Shown one piece after another: positions 55,989 through 64,000 of a stretch of DNA of 64,000 bases. A program made the position numbers and the translations under genes. Every line of letters starts with the position of its first letter. Positions within the stretch are counted from its first letter, which is position 1. The notes under the pieces were generated by a model. The model did not search any database, was not told where the DNA came from, and was given only the letters and a program-made list of their open reading frames with translations. The stretch is taken from positions 124,001-188,000 of the forward strand of contig NZ_MCUV01000013.1 of NCBI RefSeq assembly GCF_002873395.1, in the 5' to 3' direction. This DNA comes from Vibrio sp. 10N.286.49.B3. GTDB taxonomy: Bacteria; Pseudomonadota; Gammaproteobacteria; Enterobacterales; Vibrionaceae.

Positions 55989-56798
55989 ATGCCAAATGAG
56001 AATAAAGTAAGATTCATCGCTACTGATATGGACGGAACCCTTTTAAATAGTGCAGGTCAACTCGACCCTGATTTCTTTGCCCTTTATGAACAGCTAAAGC
56101 AACAATCTATCTTATTTGCTGCTGCTTCAGGGCGTCAGTATTACAGCTTGCTCGAAACCTTTGCTCCCCTAAAAGATGAAATGATGTTTATTGCTGAAAA
56201 TGGCACGTTAGTGATGCATCAAGGGAAAGAGTTATATAGCCGTACGATTGAGAAATCAGAGATCACTGAAATCATCAAGCAAGCTCGAGAAATCGAAGGC
56301 TGTCATATTGTTTTATGTGGTAAGAAGTCTGCGTATATCGAAACACAAGATGCCACAGCCATTGCAGAAATTAGCAAGTATTACCATCGACGCCAGTCCG
56401 TTAATGATCTACTGAGTGTGGATGATGAATTTATTAAAGTCGCACTGTGTCACTTTGATGGTACAAAGGCGCATATCTACCCTTCAATTAACCCCGCTTT
56501 TGGTGATAGCCATAAGGTCGTAGTGAGTGCGAAATGCTGGCTTGATGTGATGCACTCAAAAGCGTCTAAAGGCGATGCGATTGCATTTTTACAAGATAAG
56601 CTCAACTTTACCTATGAACAGACCATGAGTTTTGGTGATTACTTTAATGATATCGAGATGCTAGAGGCTAGTTACTACTCCTATGCCGTCGAAAATGCGC
56701 ACGAAGAAGTGAAAGGCTATGCTCGTTTCTCTGCTCCAAGTAATGACGATTCGGGTGTAGTGCAAGTGATAAAAGAGTCTTTAGGGTTGAGTAAGTAA
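55989..56798 (+). CDS. Cof-type HAD-IIB hydrolase
   Basis: A 269-residue sugar-phosphatase-like HAD protein. Motif I is FIATDMDGTLLNS (nucleophile and acid Asp), motif II lies in FAAASGRQYY, and motif III/IV are the Lys in KASKGDAIAFL and SFGDYFNDIEML. Family members (YbjI, Cof, YidA) dephosphorylate sugar or vitamin phosphates and are promiscuous. It lies after the sugar cluster but behind its own upstream region, so a link is only possible. Confidence 0.85.
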   Translation: MPNENKVRFIATDMDGTLLNSAGQLDPDFFALYEQLKQQSILFAAASGRQYYSLLETFAPLKDEMMFIAENGTLVMHQGKELYSRTIEKSEITEIIKQAREIEGCHIVLCGKKSAYIETQDATAIAEISKYYHRRQSVNDLLSVDDEFIKVALCHFDGTKAHIYPSINPAFGDSHKVVVSAKCWLDVMHSKASKGDAIAFLQDKLNFTYEQTMSFGDYFNDIEMLEASYYSYAVENAHEEVKGYARFSAPSNDDSGVVQVIKESLGLSK

Positions 56799-56807
56799 CA
56801 ATAAAAC

Positions 56808-56831
56808 GCTACTTCTTTAAATTGAAGTAGC
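56808..56831 (-). terminator. Terminator of the minus-strand aryl polyene operon
   Basis: GCTACTTC and GAAGTAGC form a perfect 8-bp stem with an 8-nt loop. On the minus strand it is followed by GTTTTATTG, the T run needed for intrinsic termination. It lies 59 bp past the last minus-strand gene. Confidence 0.65.
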
Positions 56832-56843
56832 ATCATAATTACG

Positions 56844-56887
56844 ACTCCACTTAGCATACCAATCATAGGAAGTAAGTGGAGTTTTGG
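56844..56887 (+). terminator. Hairpin between the HAD gene and the minus-strand operon
   Basis: ACTCCACTTA and TAAGTGGAGT form a perfect 10-bp stem with a 19-nt loop, followed by TTTGG. It is suitable for stopping the HAD transcript from entering the convergent operon. Confidence 0.6.
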
Positions 56888-56889
56888 TT

Positions 56890-57324
56890 CTATAGCTTAA
56901 CGACTTGACCAGTTAGAGCAACACCTGCAACAAAAGCACCGGCACCACACTTAAAAGTTTCAGGGCTTGAAGTAAGGTTACCTTTGTAATTGGACTGAAT
57001 ATTCACGACTGCATTTGCATTCTCTTTTTCAGCACGCTCTTTTAATGTTTTCATCGCTGATAAAAAGACCCATTCACATGCTTCTTTATCTGATTTATTC
57101 AATGCATTCGTTTTCTTATTGGTTTTAAATTCACCAAGATCACTCTTAACCTTTGAGTGTTTTTGGCTACCAAAATAAAACTTAACATCATTACCAAGTG
57201 TTGATTTGGCAGCTGAACTACTCATCGCCTCTTTAATATTATAATCACCAATATCATCTCTAGCTAAAGCGGGTGCTGCACACACACTCGTTAAAATGAT
57301 TGAGAATAATACTTTTTTAAACAT
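56890..57324 (-). CDS. Exported protein of unknown function (often misannotated as excinuclease subunit)
   Basis: A 144-residue periplasmic protein. A signal peptide (about 1-21, AAPALA) precedes a domain with KFYFGSQKHSKVKSDLGEF, AMKTLKERAEKENANAVVNIQS and CGAGAFVAGVALTGQVVKL. The pattern of Lys/Ala/Asn in ENANAVVNI resembles small exported proteins that carry the legacy label excinuclease ATPase; no such activity is possible here. Function is unknown. It is the last gene of the minus-strand run, 15 bp after a second exported protein gene. Confidence 0.65.
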   Translation of the reverse strand: MFKKVLFSIILTSVCAAPALARDDIGDYNIKEAMSSSAAKSTLGNDVKFYFGSQKHSKVKSDLGEFKTNKKTNALNKSDKEACEWVFLSAMKTLKERAEKENANAVVNIQSNYKGNLTSSPETFKCGAGAFVAGVALTGQVVKL

Positions 57325-57339
57325 AACTATTTCCTTTAA

Positions 57340-57723
57340 TTACTTTATTGTACGAAGCTTTTTCTGAATATCATTATTAAAATTCCTAACCCAACCATTA
57401 TATTTCTTATGAATAGTTCCATTAGGTTTATACTTCATATTCTCACTGTCTCGATAGTTAATATCATAACTAGACTGATGCAGTTTAATATCAACAGCAA
57501 TATAGTGATTACGGACCCATAGATCGGCAATTAGACTATCTTTATCTTCACCTGCTTTAATATTCCATCCACGTCTTGCGACTGCTTCACTAAAAATAGC
57601 TTGAGCTTGTTGCACCGACACTTCGGAGTGCAAAGGTTGGTTTACTACTGGTATCACTCTAGCCGCATTAGCTAAAGGAGAAAATATAAGCAAAGACATC
57701 AATATTACTTTTATCAATTTCAT
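57340..57723 (-). CDS. Exported protein of unknown function
   Basis: A 127-residue protein with a signal peptide (about 1-20, PLANA) and a mature part with VVNQPLHSEVSVQQAQAIF, ARRGWNIKAG and DSLIADLWVRNHYIAVDI. The last reads like a beta-rich small domain. The family is not recognised. It lies 10 bp after the alpha/beta hydrolase gene and 15 bp before the next exported protein gene, so the three are probably co-transcribed. Confidence 0.6.
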   Translation of the reverse strand: MKLIKVILMSLLIFSPLANAARVIPVVNQPLHSEVSVQQAQAIFSEAVARRGWNIKAGEDKDSLIADLWVRNHYIAVDIKLHQSSYDINYRDSENMKYKPNGTIHKKYNGWVRNFNNDIQKKLRTIK

Positions 57724-57733
57724 TTTATTCCCC

Positions 57734-58702
57734 TTACATTAGTAAATTATTCTTTTGATAAATTTGATTCACTACTTGAACAAAACTTTCACTTTCTGAG
57801 CCATCTGGGTACTTCATTAACCCATTATCTTGAAGTACATGAATTAACTTCCATGGCGGTGTTATTTCATTACCCACAATTTCAACATGCCCTGCATCTA
57901 CGACTAATGCTGTGCTCAGCACCGATTTTTCTATCTGTGCTTGTGTTTGCTCTTCTATTGAAAATACATAATCATCCTGTTGACAAGTTCCTGATTGTGA
58001 TTGAACTCGACATGTATTTATTTCATTAGTTTTAATAATTAAGTGGGATGCAACTGGGGTCGCTAATTGCCCAGGTTGTGAAATAAAATCGGATTGCGGA
58101 GGGATCTCTAAATATTTACTACCAGAAATTAAGTAACAAATAGCATCAACTAAGCCAAGAGAGGCAACTCTTAACCAATCTAAACCACAGTGTGAGGCGG
58201 CATTAATGCCATTCAAAGGTGTTGAGATTGTTGCGATATCAATCATTGAATGGGTCAAAGTCTTACGATCTACGCGATCAGCCATATGAGCACGGCGAGT
58301 AACCAGCCCACCTTGGCTATGACCTAATACAACGATCCTCTCTTCTCCAACGATTGGGCTTAGTGTATTAATAGCGTCAATAAGTTGTCCTGATACCTTA
58401 TCTAAGCTACTACGATCTTTGTATTCAAAACATGCACTTTGCTCACCTAAATGCTCATAAACCTTTGACAGTGCCTTAAATTGACCTGCCGATGAACGGC
58501 AACCATGTACGATCAAAACCAAAGGTTGGTTCGGCTCTAGCAATAATTCCCCAGGCTGGGAATCACAACGTTTAACTTCTTGGTTTGGAAAAAGTGACGA
58601 TAAAGCGACCTTATCCGTTGAGGCAAAGCTATATTGCACGTTAAAAACAACTAGCATAGTAACTAGCGCTATAGAGCGACCCAATAAACTAGGGATAAAC
58701 AT
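57734..58702 (-). CDS. Exported alpha/beta hydrolase (lipase/esterase-like)
   Basis: A 322-residue protein with an N-terminal signal or anchor (about 1-29). The oxyanion region LVLIVHGCRSSAG and the nucleophile elbow VLGHSQGGL (Ser129) are typical of lipase-type hydrolases. The His is probably near the C-terminus. Six or more Cys suggest disulfides in the periplasm. It follows apeR by 51 bp on the same strand and may act on the aryl polyene lipid or on another lipid; neither is shown. It is not one of the core ape genes described in E. coli. Confidence 0.68.
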   Translation of the reverse strand: MFIPSLLGRSIALVTMLVVFNVQYSFASTDKVALSSLFPNQEVKRCDSQPGELLLEPNQPLVLIVHGCRSSAGQFKALSKVYEHLGEQSACFEYKDRSSLDKVSGQLIDAINTLSPIVGEERIVVLGHSQGGLVTRRAHMADRVDRKTLTHSMIDIATISTPLNGINAASHCGLDWLRVASLGLVDAICYLISGSKYLEIPPQSDFISQPGQLATPVASHLIIKTNEINTCRVQSQSGTCQQDDYVFSIEEQTQAQIEKSVLSTALVVDAGHVEIVGNEITPPWKLIHVLQDNGLMKYPDGSESESFVQVVNQIYQKNNLLM

Positions 58703-58753
58703 AATACCATCCTTGGTAAATTAAATGCCCTACGAGTGCAGGGCAAAATGTTA

Positions 58754-59980
58754 TTACAATCGTTTGAATATCATTGAAGTATTAATTCCGCCAAAAGCAA
58801 AATTATTATTCATTACATATTCACAAGCCATCTCTCTTCCTGCTGTGTGAATATAATCAAGTTCCCCACAACGGCTATCAATCGATTCAAGGTTCAACGT
58901 TGGTGCAAACCACTCTTGATTCATCATATTAATGCTTAACCAAGCTTCAATAGCACCACATGCTCCTAAGGTATGTCCAAAGTAACTTTTTAGACTTGAA
59001 ATAGGCATACGACTACCAAAAACTTGGTGAGTGGCTTGCGTCTCTGCAATATCCCCTAACTCTGTTGCCGTACCATGCCCATTAACATAACCAATTTGTT
59101 CAGGCGTTAAGTTGGCATCTTTTAGTGCCATTTCCATACACAATTGCATAGTCGCTGCACGAGGCTGAGTCACATGAGCAGCATCGCAATTAGTCGCAAA
59201 ACCAACTAATTCCGCGATAGGCTTCGCACCTCGAGCAATAGCATGGTCATAATTTTCTAAAATCAATGAACCAGCACCTTCACCAATCACTAATCCATCT
59301 CGATCTGCATCATAGGGTCTTGGGCTTAAGTGAGGTTGTGAGTTATATTGACTAGTTGCAAAAAGAGTATCAAATACAGCAGCTTCTGTTGGGCAAAGCT
59401 CTTCAGCCCCACCAGCTACCATCGCTGTTTGCATGCCATATTTAATGGCTTCATAAGAGTAGCCAATGGCTTGAGATCCAGATGTACAAGCCGATGAAGT
59501 CGGAATCACTCGCCCACGCAAACCAAAAAACAGCCCAGTATTAACTGCTGTTGTATGCGGCATCATTGCAACATATGTATTGGCATTAATATTGCGAGTA
59601 CTATGATCAAGCAGCATTGTAGCAAAGGCAGAGACTGGTCCAGTACTCCCTGTCGACGAGCCATATGCAATTCCAGTTGAACCATCCGTTAATGCCTGCT
59701 CATCAATTAAGCCAGATTGTTCTAATGCAAACTCTGAGGCGCGAGTAGAAAGTTGGGCAACTCTTCCCATTGAACGAATTCGCTTACGGGTATAATGCTT
59801 TGGTAACTCAAAGTTTTGAATCGGGGCTGCAAGTCGGGTTTGAAGACCGTCATACTTATCCCACTCCGGCATGGTTACAACACCATTTTTATATTGACGT
59901 AAGTTATCCCATACAGTTTCAAGACTTTCACCTAACGACGTAACGCCAGCCATTCCTGTTACTACCACTCTGTTAGCCAT
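58754..59980 (-). CDS. apeR: Beta-ketoacyl-ACP synthase ApeR-like, aryl polyene pathway
   Basis: A 408-residue KAS-II-type condensing enzyme with a complete triad: Cys165 in SSACTSGSQ, His302 in VNGHGTAT and His336 in YFGHTLGACG. In aryl polyene clusters two such ketosynthases flank the dehydratase and ketoreductase; by position (last in M-N-O-P-Q-R) this is ApeR. It shares a 1-nt stop-start overlap with apeQ (TAATG). It would extend the polyene chain on an ACP encoded outside the window. Confidence 0.8.
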   Translation of the reverse strand: MANRVVVTGMAGVTSLGESLETVWDNLRQYKNGVVTMPEWDKYDGLQTRLAAPIQNFELPKHYTRKRIRSMGRVAQLSTRASEFALEQSGLIDEQALTDGSTGIAYGSSTGSTGPVSAFATMLLDHSTRNINANTYVAMMPHTTAVNTGLFFGLRGRVIPTSSACTSGSQAIGYSYEAIKYGMQTAMVAGGAEELCPTEAAVFDTLFATSQYNSQPHLSPRPYDADRDGLVIGEGAGSLILENYDHAIARGAKPIAELVGFATNCDAAHVTQPRAATMQLCMEMALKDANLTPEQIGYVNGHGTATELGDIAETQATHQVFGSRMPISSLKSYFGHTLGACGAIEAWLSINMMNQEWFAPTLNLESIDSRCGELDYIHTAGREMACEYVMNNNFAFGGINTSMIFKRL

Positions 59981-60705
59981 TAATACAGCCCCCCATTAAT
60001 ACCAATTACTTGACGGTTAATATAACCCGTTCTTTCCGACATCAGGAAAGCGGCTAAATCTGCAACTTCCTCTGGCTTACCCATACGCTGGACAGGAATT
60101 TGTGGCATAACACGTTCTACAACATGTGGTTCCACCATACCAGTATCAATCAATCCAGGTGCTATACAGTTGACTGTGATCTGACGACGCTTATTACTCA
60201 ACTCAAGTGCGAGTGCTTTCGTAGCACCAATAATCCCCGCCTTTGCGGCTGAGTAATTCACTTGCCCTCGATTACCAATTTGCCCACTTAAAGAGGACAG
60301 AGTAATAATGCGTCCCTGCTTTAAGCCAATCATCGGCATGATAAGTGGATGAATGACATTATAAAAAGCATCAAGATTAGTATGTACTACTCCTTTCCAT
60401 TCATCACTCGTCATCGAAGGAAAAGCGTTATCACTTGATAAACCGGCATTATTAACGACACCGTAATAACCACCGTATTGCTCTATCTGCTCTTCGATCA
60501 CTGTTTTACATTCAGCTTGGTTACTAATATCAAATTGAACCATTCGACATTGACCACCAGCGGCAACAATTTGATTCACTGTATCTTCAGCACCCGCCTT
60601 ATCGCGCCCATAGTGAACTGTCACTATGTAGCCATCCTCAGCTAAGCGTATCGCGATCGCTTGACCTATTCCTTTACTAGCACCTGTTACTAATACATTC
60701 TTCAT
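59980..60705 (-). CDS. apeQ: 3-oxoacyl-ACP reductase ApeQ, aryl polyene pathway
   Basis: A 241-residue FabG-like SDR. The NADP site TGASKGIGQ is at residues 7-15, and the catalytic Ser138, Tyr151 and Lys155 are in SLSGQ and VNYSAAKAG, with NNAGLS in the middle. It reduces the beta-keto group of the growing chain. It is translationally coupled to apeR and 18 bp after apeP. Gene order, not sequence, sets it apart from housekeeping FabG. Confidence 0.83.
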   Translation of the reverse strand: MKNVLVTGASKGIGQAIAIRLAEDGYIVTVHYGRDKAGAEDTVNQIVAAGGQCRMVQFDISNQAECKTVIEEQIEQYGGYYGVVNNAGLSSDNAFPSMTSDEWKGVVHTNLDAFYNVIHPLIMPMIGLKQGRIITLSSLSGQIGNRGQVNYSAAKAGIIGATKALALELSNKRRQITVNCIAPGLIDTGMVEPHVVERVMPQIPVQRMGKPEEVADLAAFLMSERTGYINRQVIGINGGLY

Positions 60706-60723
60706 AAATTGTTCGACTTAGAG

Positions 60724-61191
60724 TTAATTATTATCTGTTATTGCTTTTAACATACTATCGGAAGCAACTACTGTATTGACTTGACCAGAAGCAATAATAC
60801 ATTGATTCTCATCAAAAATTTGGCATTGATACACAGCCATATTATCATCGCGCATTAGCTCACCCGCCCGCACTTGATAACAATGACCATTAATAAAGCA
60901 CCCACCTTCATGTTTATAGCGACGCGATCCTAAAAGAAAGCCGATCGGTGGCTTATCGCCAATACTTATTGCTTCTAAACCGCCTAATGCTGCGATTGTT
61001 TGCGCCATGTACTCAATACCAACCTGCGCAGGAACACCATCCAAATCTGCATCAAATAAAAAACTCTTTGATGTAATTTTAAGTTCGCTAATAATCAAAG
61101 TATCATCTTGCAAAATAATACGATCGAGCAAAATCATTGGGTGACTGTGTGGAAGTAGTGTTTCTATTTCTGGGTAAATTGTCTGTATCAT
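60724..61191 (-). CDS. apeP: 3-hydroxyacyl-ACP dehydratase ApeP, aryl polyene pathway
   Basis: A 155-residue hotdog-fold dehydratase, with LLPHSHPMILLDRI at the N-terminus as in FabA/FabZ-like enzymes and the pair of His residues expected for catalysis. I place the start at 61191, where MIQTIYPEIETLLPHSHP begins close after the apeO stop; the longer ORF start at 61239 lies inside apeO. It dehydrates the 3-hydroxyacyl intermediate to give each new double bond. Operon context with two ketosynthases and a reductase gives the pathway. Confidence 0.8.
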   Translation of the reverse strand: MIQTIYPEIETLLPHSHPMILLDRIILQDDTLIISELKITSKSFLFDADLDGVPAQVGIEYMAQTIAALGGLEAISIGDKPPIGFLLGSRRYKHEGGCFINGHCYQVRAGELMRDDNMAVYQCQIFDENQCIIASGQVNTVVASDSMLKAITDNN

Positions 61192-61195
61192 TATT

Positions 61196-62377
61196 TTATT
61201 TCTTACTTGTAAAAAGCAGAGATGCGTTATTGCCACCAAAGGCGAATGAATTTGACAATATAGAATCTATTGATGCGTATTGCTTTTCACCTACAAGCCC
61301 GATTGCTGCTATATCATCGTCATTAGATCGCTCAGCAGGCCACTGTCTAGGAAGAGGTTGTTCGGAGTCTCTCAAGAGTAGACAACTCATCACTGCCTCT
61401 ACTGCACCAGCTGCTCCCAAGCAATGTCCTGTCAATGCTTTCGTTGAACTTACAGGTACTGTATCGGTAAATAAGTTTGATATCGCTTGGCTTTCCATTG
61501 CATCATTTTGCTGAGTTGAGGTGCCATGCGCATTAATATAATCAACGTGCTCTGGCTTCAATCCTGACATTGTTAATGCTTGGCTCATAGCATTATAAGC
61601 ACCTGTACCACAAGGCATTGGACTTGATAGATGGTGCGCATCAGAGGATTCACCATAACCGGCTAGCAAGATGTCACTTGATTGCGCAGTGACTATCAAT
61701 AAAGCACCACCCTCTGCGACATTAATCCCTTTACGGTTTGGATCAAATGGGCGACAGGCTTGATCAGAGACTTGCTCTAAAGAATCGAAACCATTGACCG
61801 TTAAGTCGCACAAAGTATCAATACCACCACAAATTACCGCATCACAAATATTAGCCCTAATCAGTTTTGCGGCACTAATCAATGCTCGCGAAGATGAAGT
61901 ACATGCTGTCGATACTGTATATGCGGGTCCTTTTGCATTCGCCAACTTAGCAACCGTTTTTGCCACATCACCCATGTCTTGATGCTGGTAGCTATAATCA
62001 CTAGGAAACTCACCATTGCGTACTTTTTCAGCTATCTGCTTTTCAGTAACGGAAATACCCGATGTACTTGAACCAATCACAACACCGATGCGATTTGCAG
62101 GGAAGCGTTGATGTAACTTCTTAAAGCTTTCAGACAACTCTGAAACTAGAAATTGTGCTAATTGGTTATTACGATTATCAGGAATGTCTGAAATATCCAT
62201 CTTTTCCAGTTCATGCGTCAAACGTCCTACATAGGCATGACGGCCAGAAAAAAGCGTCTGATGCCACCCTTGCATACCAGGCGAGTTACCAAGGCGTAAA
62301 TTCGCTAATATTTCCTCAGTTTTATAGCCTAACGCGCAACTTATAGCGACATCCTCTATATATATTTGATCACTCAT
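61196..62377 (-). CDS. apeO: Beta-ketoacyl-ACP synthase ApeO, aryl polyene pathway
   Basis: A 393-residue condensing enzyme with Cys159 in VSTACTSSS, His284 in INAHGTST and His318 in LTGHCLGAAG, so the active site is complete. In the E. coli pathway ApeO is the main elongating ketosynthase, working with the Cys-less chain-length factor ApeC, which would be outside this window. It overlaps the end of apeN by 8 bp, and apeP starts a few bases after its stop. Confidence 0.8.
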   Translation of the reverse strand: MSDQIYIEDVAISCALGYKTEEILANLRLGNSPGMQGWHQTLFSGRHAYVGRLTHELEKMDISDIPDNRNNQLAQFLVSELSESFKKLHQRFPANRIGVVIGSSTSGISVTEKQIAEKVRNGEFPSDYSYQHQDMGDVAKTVAKLANAKGPAYTVSTACTSSSRALISAAKLIRANICDAVICGGIDTLCDLTVNGFDSLEQVSDQACRPFDPNRKGINVAEGGALLIVTAQSSDILLAGYGESSDAHHLSSPMPCGTGAYNAMSQALTMSGLKPEHVDYINAHGTSTQQNDAMESQAISNLFTDTVPVSSTKALTGHCLGAAGAVEAVMSCLLLRDSEQPLPRQWPAERSNDDDIAAIGLVGEKQYASIDSILSNSFAFGGNNASLLFTSKK

Positions 62378-62960
62378 ACGTTGCGTCCCACTGCAGTGTT
62401 TTTAATTGATATTCCACGCCAATATCATGATAAGAAACGTTTATCGTACCATTTACCTGGTGATGATTTTTATAGTCTATCGTCATGATAAGATTTTGAT
62501 CACTATCGCTAAACGATCTTGCTTGATTACTAACCTCTACCTGCCATTCTTTCGTCGATAATAAAGGTTGAAGTGATGATTGTGGCCATAGTGCGAACAT
62601 AATATCTTCCATCATACGTTCAGCACTCAAGACCTCTGCACTCTCTGGCAAATTAGATTGGCTCTTCAAATTAAAGCCATCCCAAGAAATATTAAACATC
62701 GGAAGAGAAAAACTGCTTAACCCAACTAAAGTGATTTGCTCTGGGGTAATCTCTAATAACATCTGTAAGCGATATTCTTTCTGCTCGAATTCGACTGTCA
62801 TTAATTGCTGGGCCACTAAACTACCTTGATAAGAGTTAGGGCTAAGCAAGTTAATAGGTTTTTTCAAATCAGGTTCAGTTGAATGATTAGAGTTAACACA
62901 GGCAGTCAACCCGAAGCACAAAGCAAAAACAATCCAACTAACAATATTTTTTTTACTCAT
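62370..62960 (-). CDS. apeN: DUF3261 lipoprotein ApeN, aryl polyene pathway
   Basis: A 196-residue lipoprotein with signal and lipobox FGLTACV (Cys21). The rest is a beta-rich DUF3261 domain (EYRLQMLLEITPEQITLVGLSSFSLPMF). In aryl polyene clusters this gene sits between the MMPL transporter and the ketosynthase, as here, and is thought to help move or assemble the product at the outer membrane. The start at 62960 (ribosome site AGGGA) gives a good signal peptide; the ATG 11 codons upstream is inside apeM. Confidence 0.78.
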   Translation of the reverse strand: MSKKNIVSWIVFALCFGLTACVNSNHSTEPDLKKPINLLSPNSYQGSLVAQQLMTVEFEQKEYRLQMLLEITPEQITLVGLSSFSLPMFNISWDGFNLKSQSNLPESAEVLSAERMMEDIMFALWPQSSLQPLLSTKEWQVEVSNQARSFSDSDQNLIMTIDYKNHHQVNGTINVSYHDIGVEYQLKTLQWDATYE

Positions 62961-64000
62961 TATATTCCCTACCAAGTAATACCATTGGCGCAACTAGCCA
63001 ACTAGAAAGAACGCCAAGCCCTACCGTTATACCGAAGCTCGATATGGCATAATTTGTCGATAATGCCATTAAACCAAACGATAATAATGAACTCATTCCA
63101 GCAACAAATACCGCAAGAATAGTATGTGACGATCGTCCATGGCACAGTAGAAAAATACTGTAATCGATACCTATACCGAAAATAAGAAATAAGCCAAGTA
63201 CATGAAAAAGTGTGACCGGAAATCCTAATGCCGCAGGGAGCGCTGCCGCTATAATCACAGCTAAGATCGGAGAGACCATTAAACGTAATAGATTGGAAAT
63301 ACCAAATTTAATTCCAATTAAAACCATCACAGTAAGAATCGCCATCACTAATAGCTTAGTCACTCGCTGTCTGTAATCGCCTAGCATATGACCAATATCA
63401 TCGACATAATTCAAATAATACTGCTCACTAGAAAGTACTTCCCGTTCAAATGGTTGCTTTAGACCACCTAATAGAAGCAATGAAAAATAACGCCCATCAT
63501 CTAACTGACCTGTTAGTTGTGGTACGCCATCATTGGCATTAAAAGATGGTAACGGTTGAAATGCTAAACTACCTGGTAAAACACTCATGCCCGCTACTTG
63601 AGCAAGTGATTGACCTTCCTCATCAACCAGTTTTTTATAAGTTTGCCAATTACGCTCTTGGCGGTGTAAAGAAGGTACCCATTGAGTAGAAGCCATGTAA
63701 CTAGACAGTTGTTTTGCGTCAATTAAGTCATTTAACTGCTCTACCAATGCTTCTTCTTGCTGTGCGACCTTCTCTTCACTACTTGCAAGCGTAATGATCC
63801 AATCTGATCCACCATGCGAGCCTAACTGCTGCTTTATATAGGTTTCATCTTGTAGTAATTGAGCATCAGGAGACTGTAAGATACGTACATCATCATCAGT
63901 ATATCCAACGCATAATGCCCAGATAGCAATACCACTATAAACCGCGACTACCGCCCATATACCTTTCGGTTTAAACCATTTATTAACTTTATTATTTAAT
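62953..64000 (-). CDS. apeM: MMPL/RND-type exporter ApeM, partial (5' end outside window)
   Basis: The minus-strand frame is open from the right window edge to the stop at 62953, about 349 residues. The C-terminal membrane half shows LLRLMVSPILAVIIAAALP, FGIGIDYSIFLLCHG and GLGVLSSWLVAPMVLLG, all typical of MMPL family transporters; the GxxxDY-like site in the middle carries the proton-relay Asp. A first membrane helix of the second half (KGIWAVVAVYSGIAIWALC) is followed by a periplasmic loop. An apparent TTG start at 63747 is internal to this frame. By context it exports the aryl polyene or its lipid precursor. More than half of the gene lies beyond the window. Confidence 0.8.
   Translation of the reverse strand, partial: LNNKVNKWFKPKGIWAVVAVYSGIAIWALCVGYTDDDVRILQSPDAQLLQDETYIKQQLGSHGGSDWIITLASSEEKVAQQEEALVEQLNDLIDAKQLSSYMASTQWVPSLHRQERNWQTYKKLVDEEGQSLAQVAGMSVLPGSLAFQPLPSFNANDGVPQLTGQLDDGRYFSLLLLGGLKQPFEREVLSSEQYYLNYVDDIGHMLGDYRQRVTKLLVMAILTVMVLIGIKFGISNLLRLMVSPILAVIIAAALPAALGFPVTLFHVLGLFLIFGIGIDYSIFLLCHGRSSHTILAVFVAGMSSLLSFGLMALSTNYAISSFGITVGLGVLSSWLVAPMVLLGREYNE

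Noticed and set aside
63739..63747. TTG at 63747 as start of the MMPL gene
   Set aside because: The frame is open beyond it to the window edge and encodes membrane and periplasmic sequence, so this is an internal codon of a gene cut by the window.

Overview
The window is about 64 kb of a gamma-proteobacterial chromosome, most likely a marine Vibrionaceae and probably Photobacterium or a close relative. The evidence is the moderate AT-richness, the TorT/TorS pair, the ProX-ProW-ProV order, the prpBC-acnD-prpF-prpE methylcitrate operon, a short cobalamin riboswitch of the marine type, and an aryl polyene (ape) gene set in the order M-N-O-P-Q-R. No plasmid or phage backbone is visible, and the window is mostly ordinary core and niche chromosome.

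Layout. 1-3648: divergent torT (partial) and torS. 3655-6021: periplasmic fatty acid cis/trans isomerase. 6305-9491: a betaine-type osmoprotectant ABC operon, then an OFA-type MFS carrier and two unknown small membrane proteins. 12241-13697: a translationally coupled response regulator-CheC fusion and PAS protein. 14131-15177: guaC, behind a promoter whose transcript begins in a terminator-like hairpin. 15178-19240: the only clearly accessory stretch. It holds two orphan ORFs, an attC-like junction, a decayed RCC1-like beta-propeller gene with an 11-bp tandem repeat at its frameshift, and a heavily mutated ISNCY-type transposase relic. 19319-23103: gltS, a diguanylate cyclase and a NhaP2/CvrA-type antiporter.

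23203-26766: btuD-btuC-btuF behind a cobalamin riboswitch, and a divergent, N-terminally short PduO-type adenosyltransferase homologue. 26819-36010: ferric reductase-like flavocytochrome, a highly codon-biased beta-hydroxyacid dehydrogenase, rsuA, an ABC exporter, O-acetylhomoserine sulfhydrylase, a NifW-domain protein without nitrogenase, small ORFs and an acyltransferase. 36404-44312: the five-gene methylcitrate operon for propionate. 44505-44579: tRNA-Gly(UCC). 44672-49682: a LysR/MATE divergent pair, a LysM lipoprotein and a 5'-nucleotidase lipoprotein. 50108-56798: a sugar cluster (mutarotase, fucose/arabinose isomerase-like protein, a circularly permuted GH3 glycosidase) and a HAD phosphatase. 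56890-64000: the minus-strand distal half of an aryl polyene cluster, followed by three exported proteins.

How genes work together. The methylcitrate operon turns propionate into pyruvate and succinate. The cobalamin genes import B12 and may bind or adenosylate it. The ape genes elongate, reduce and dehydrate a polyene chain, and ApeM/ApeN belong to its envelope transport or assembly. No wholly new system is evident. The best leads are the accessory segment with its repeat-broken propeller gene and possible cassette junction, the guaC leader hairpin, the permuted GH3 cluster, the N-terminally short PduO-like protein and the RR-CheC/PAS pair.
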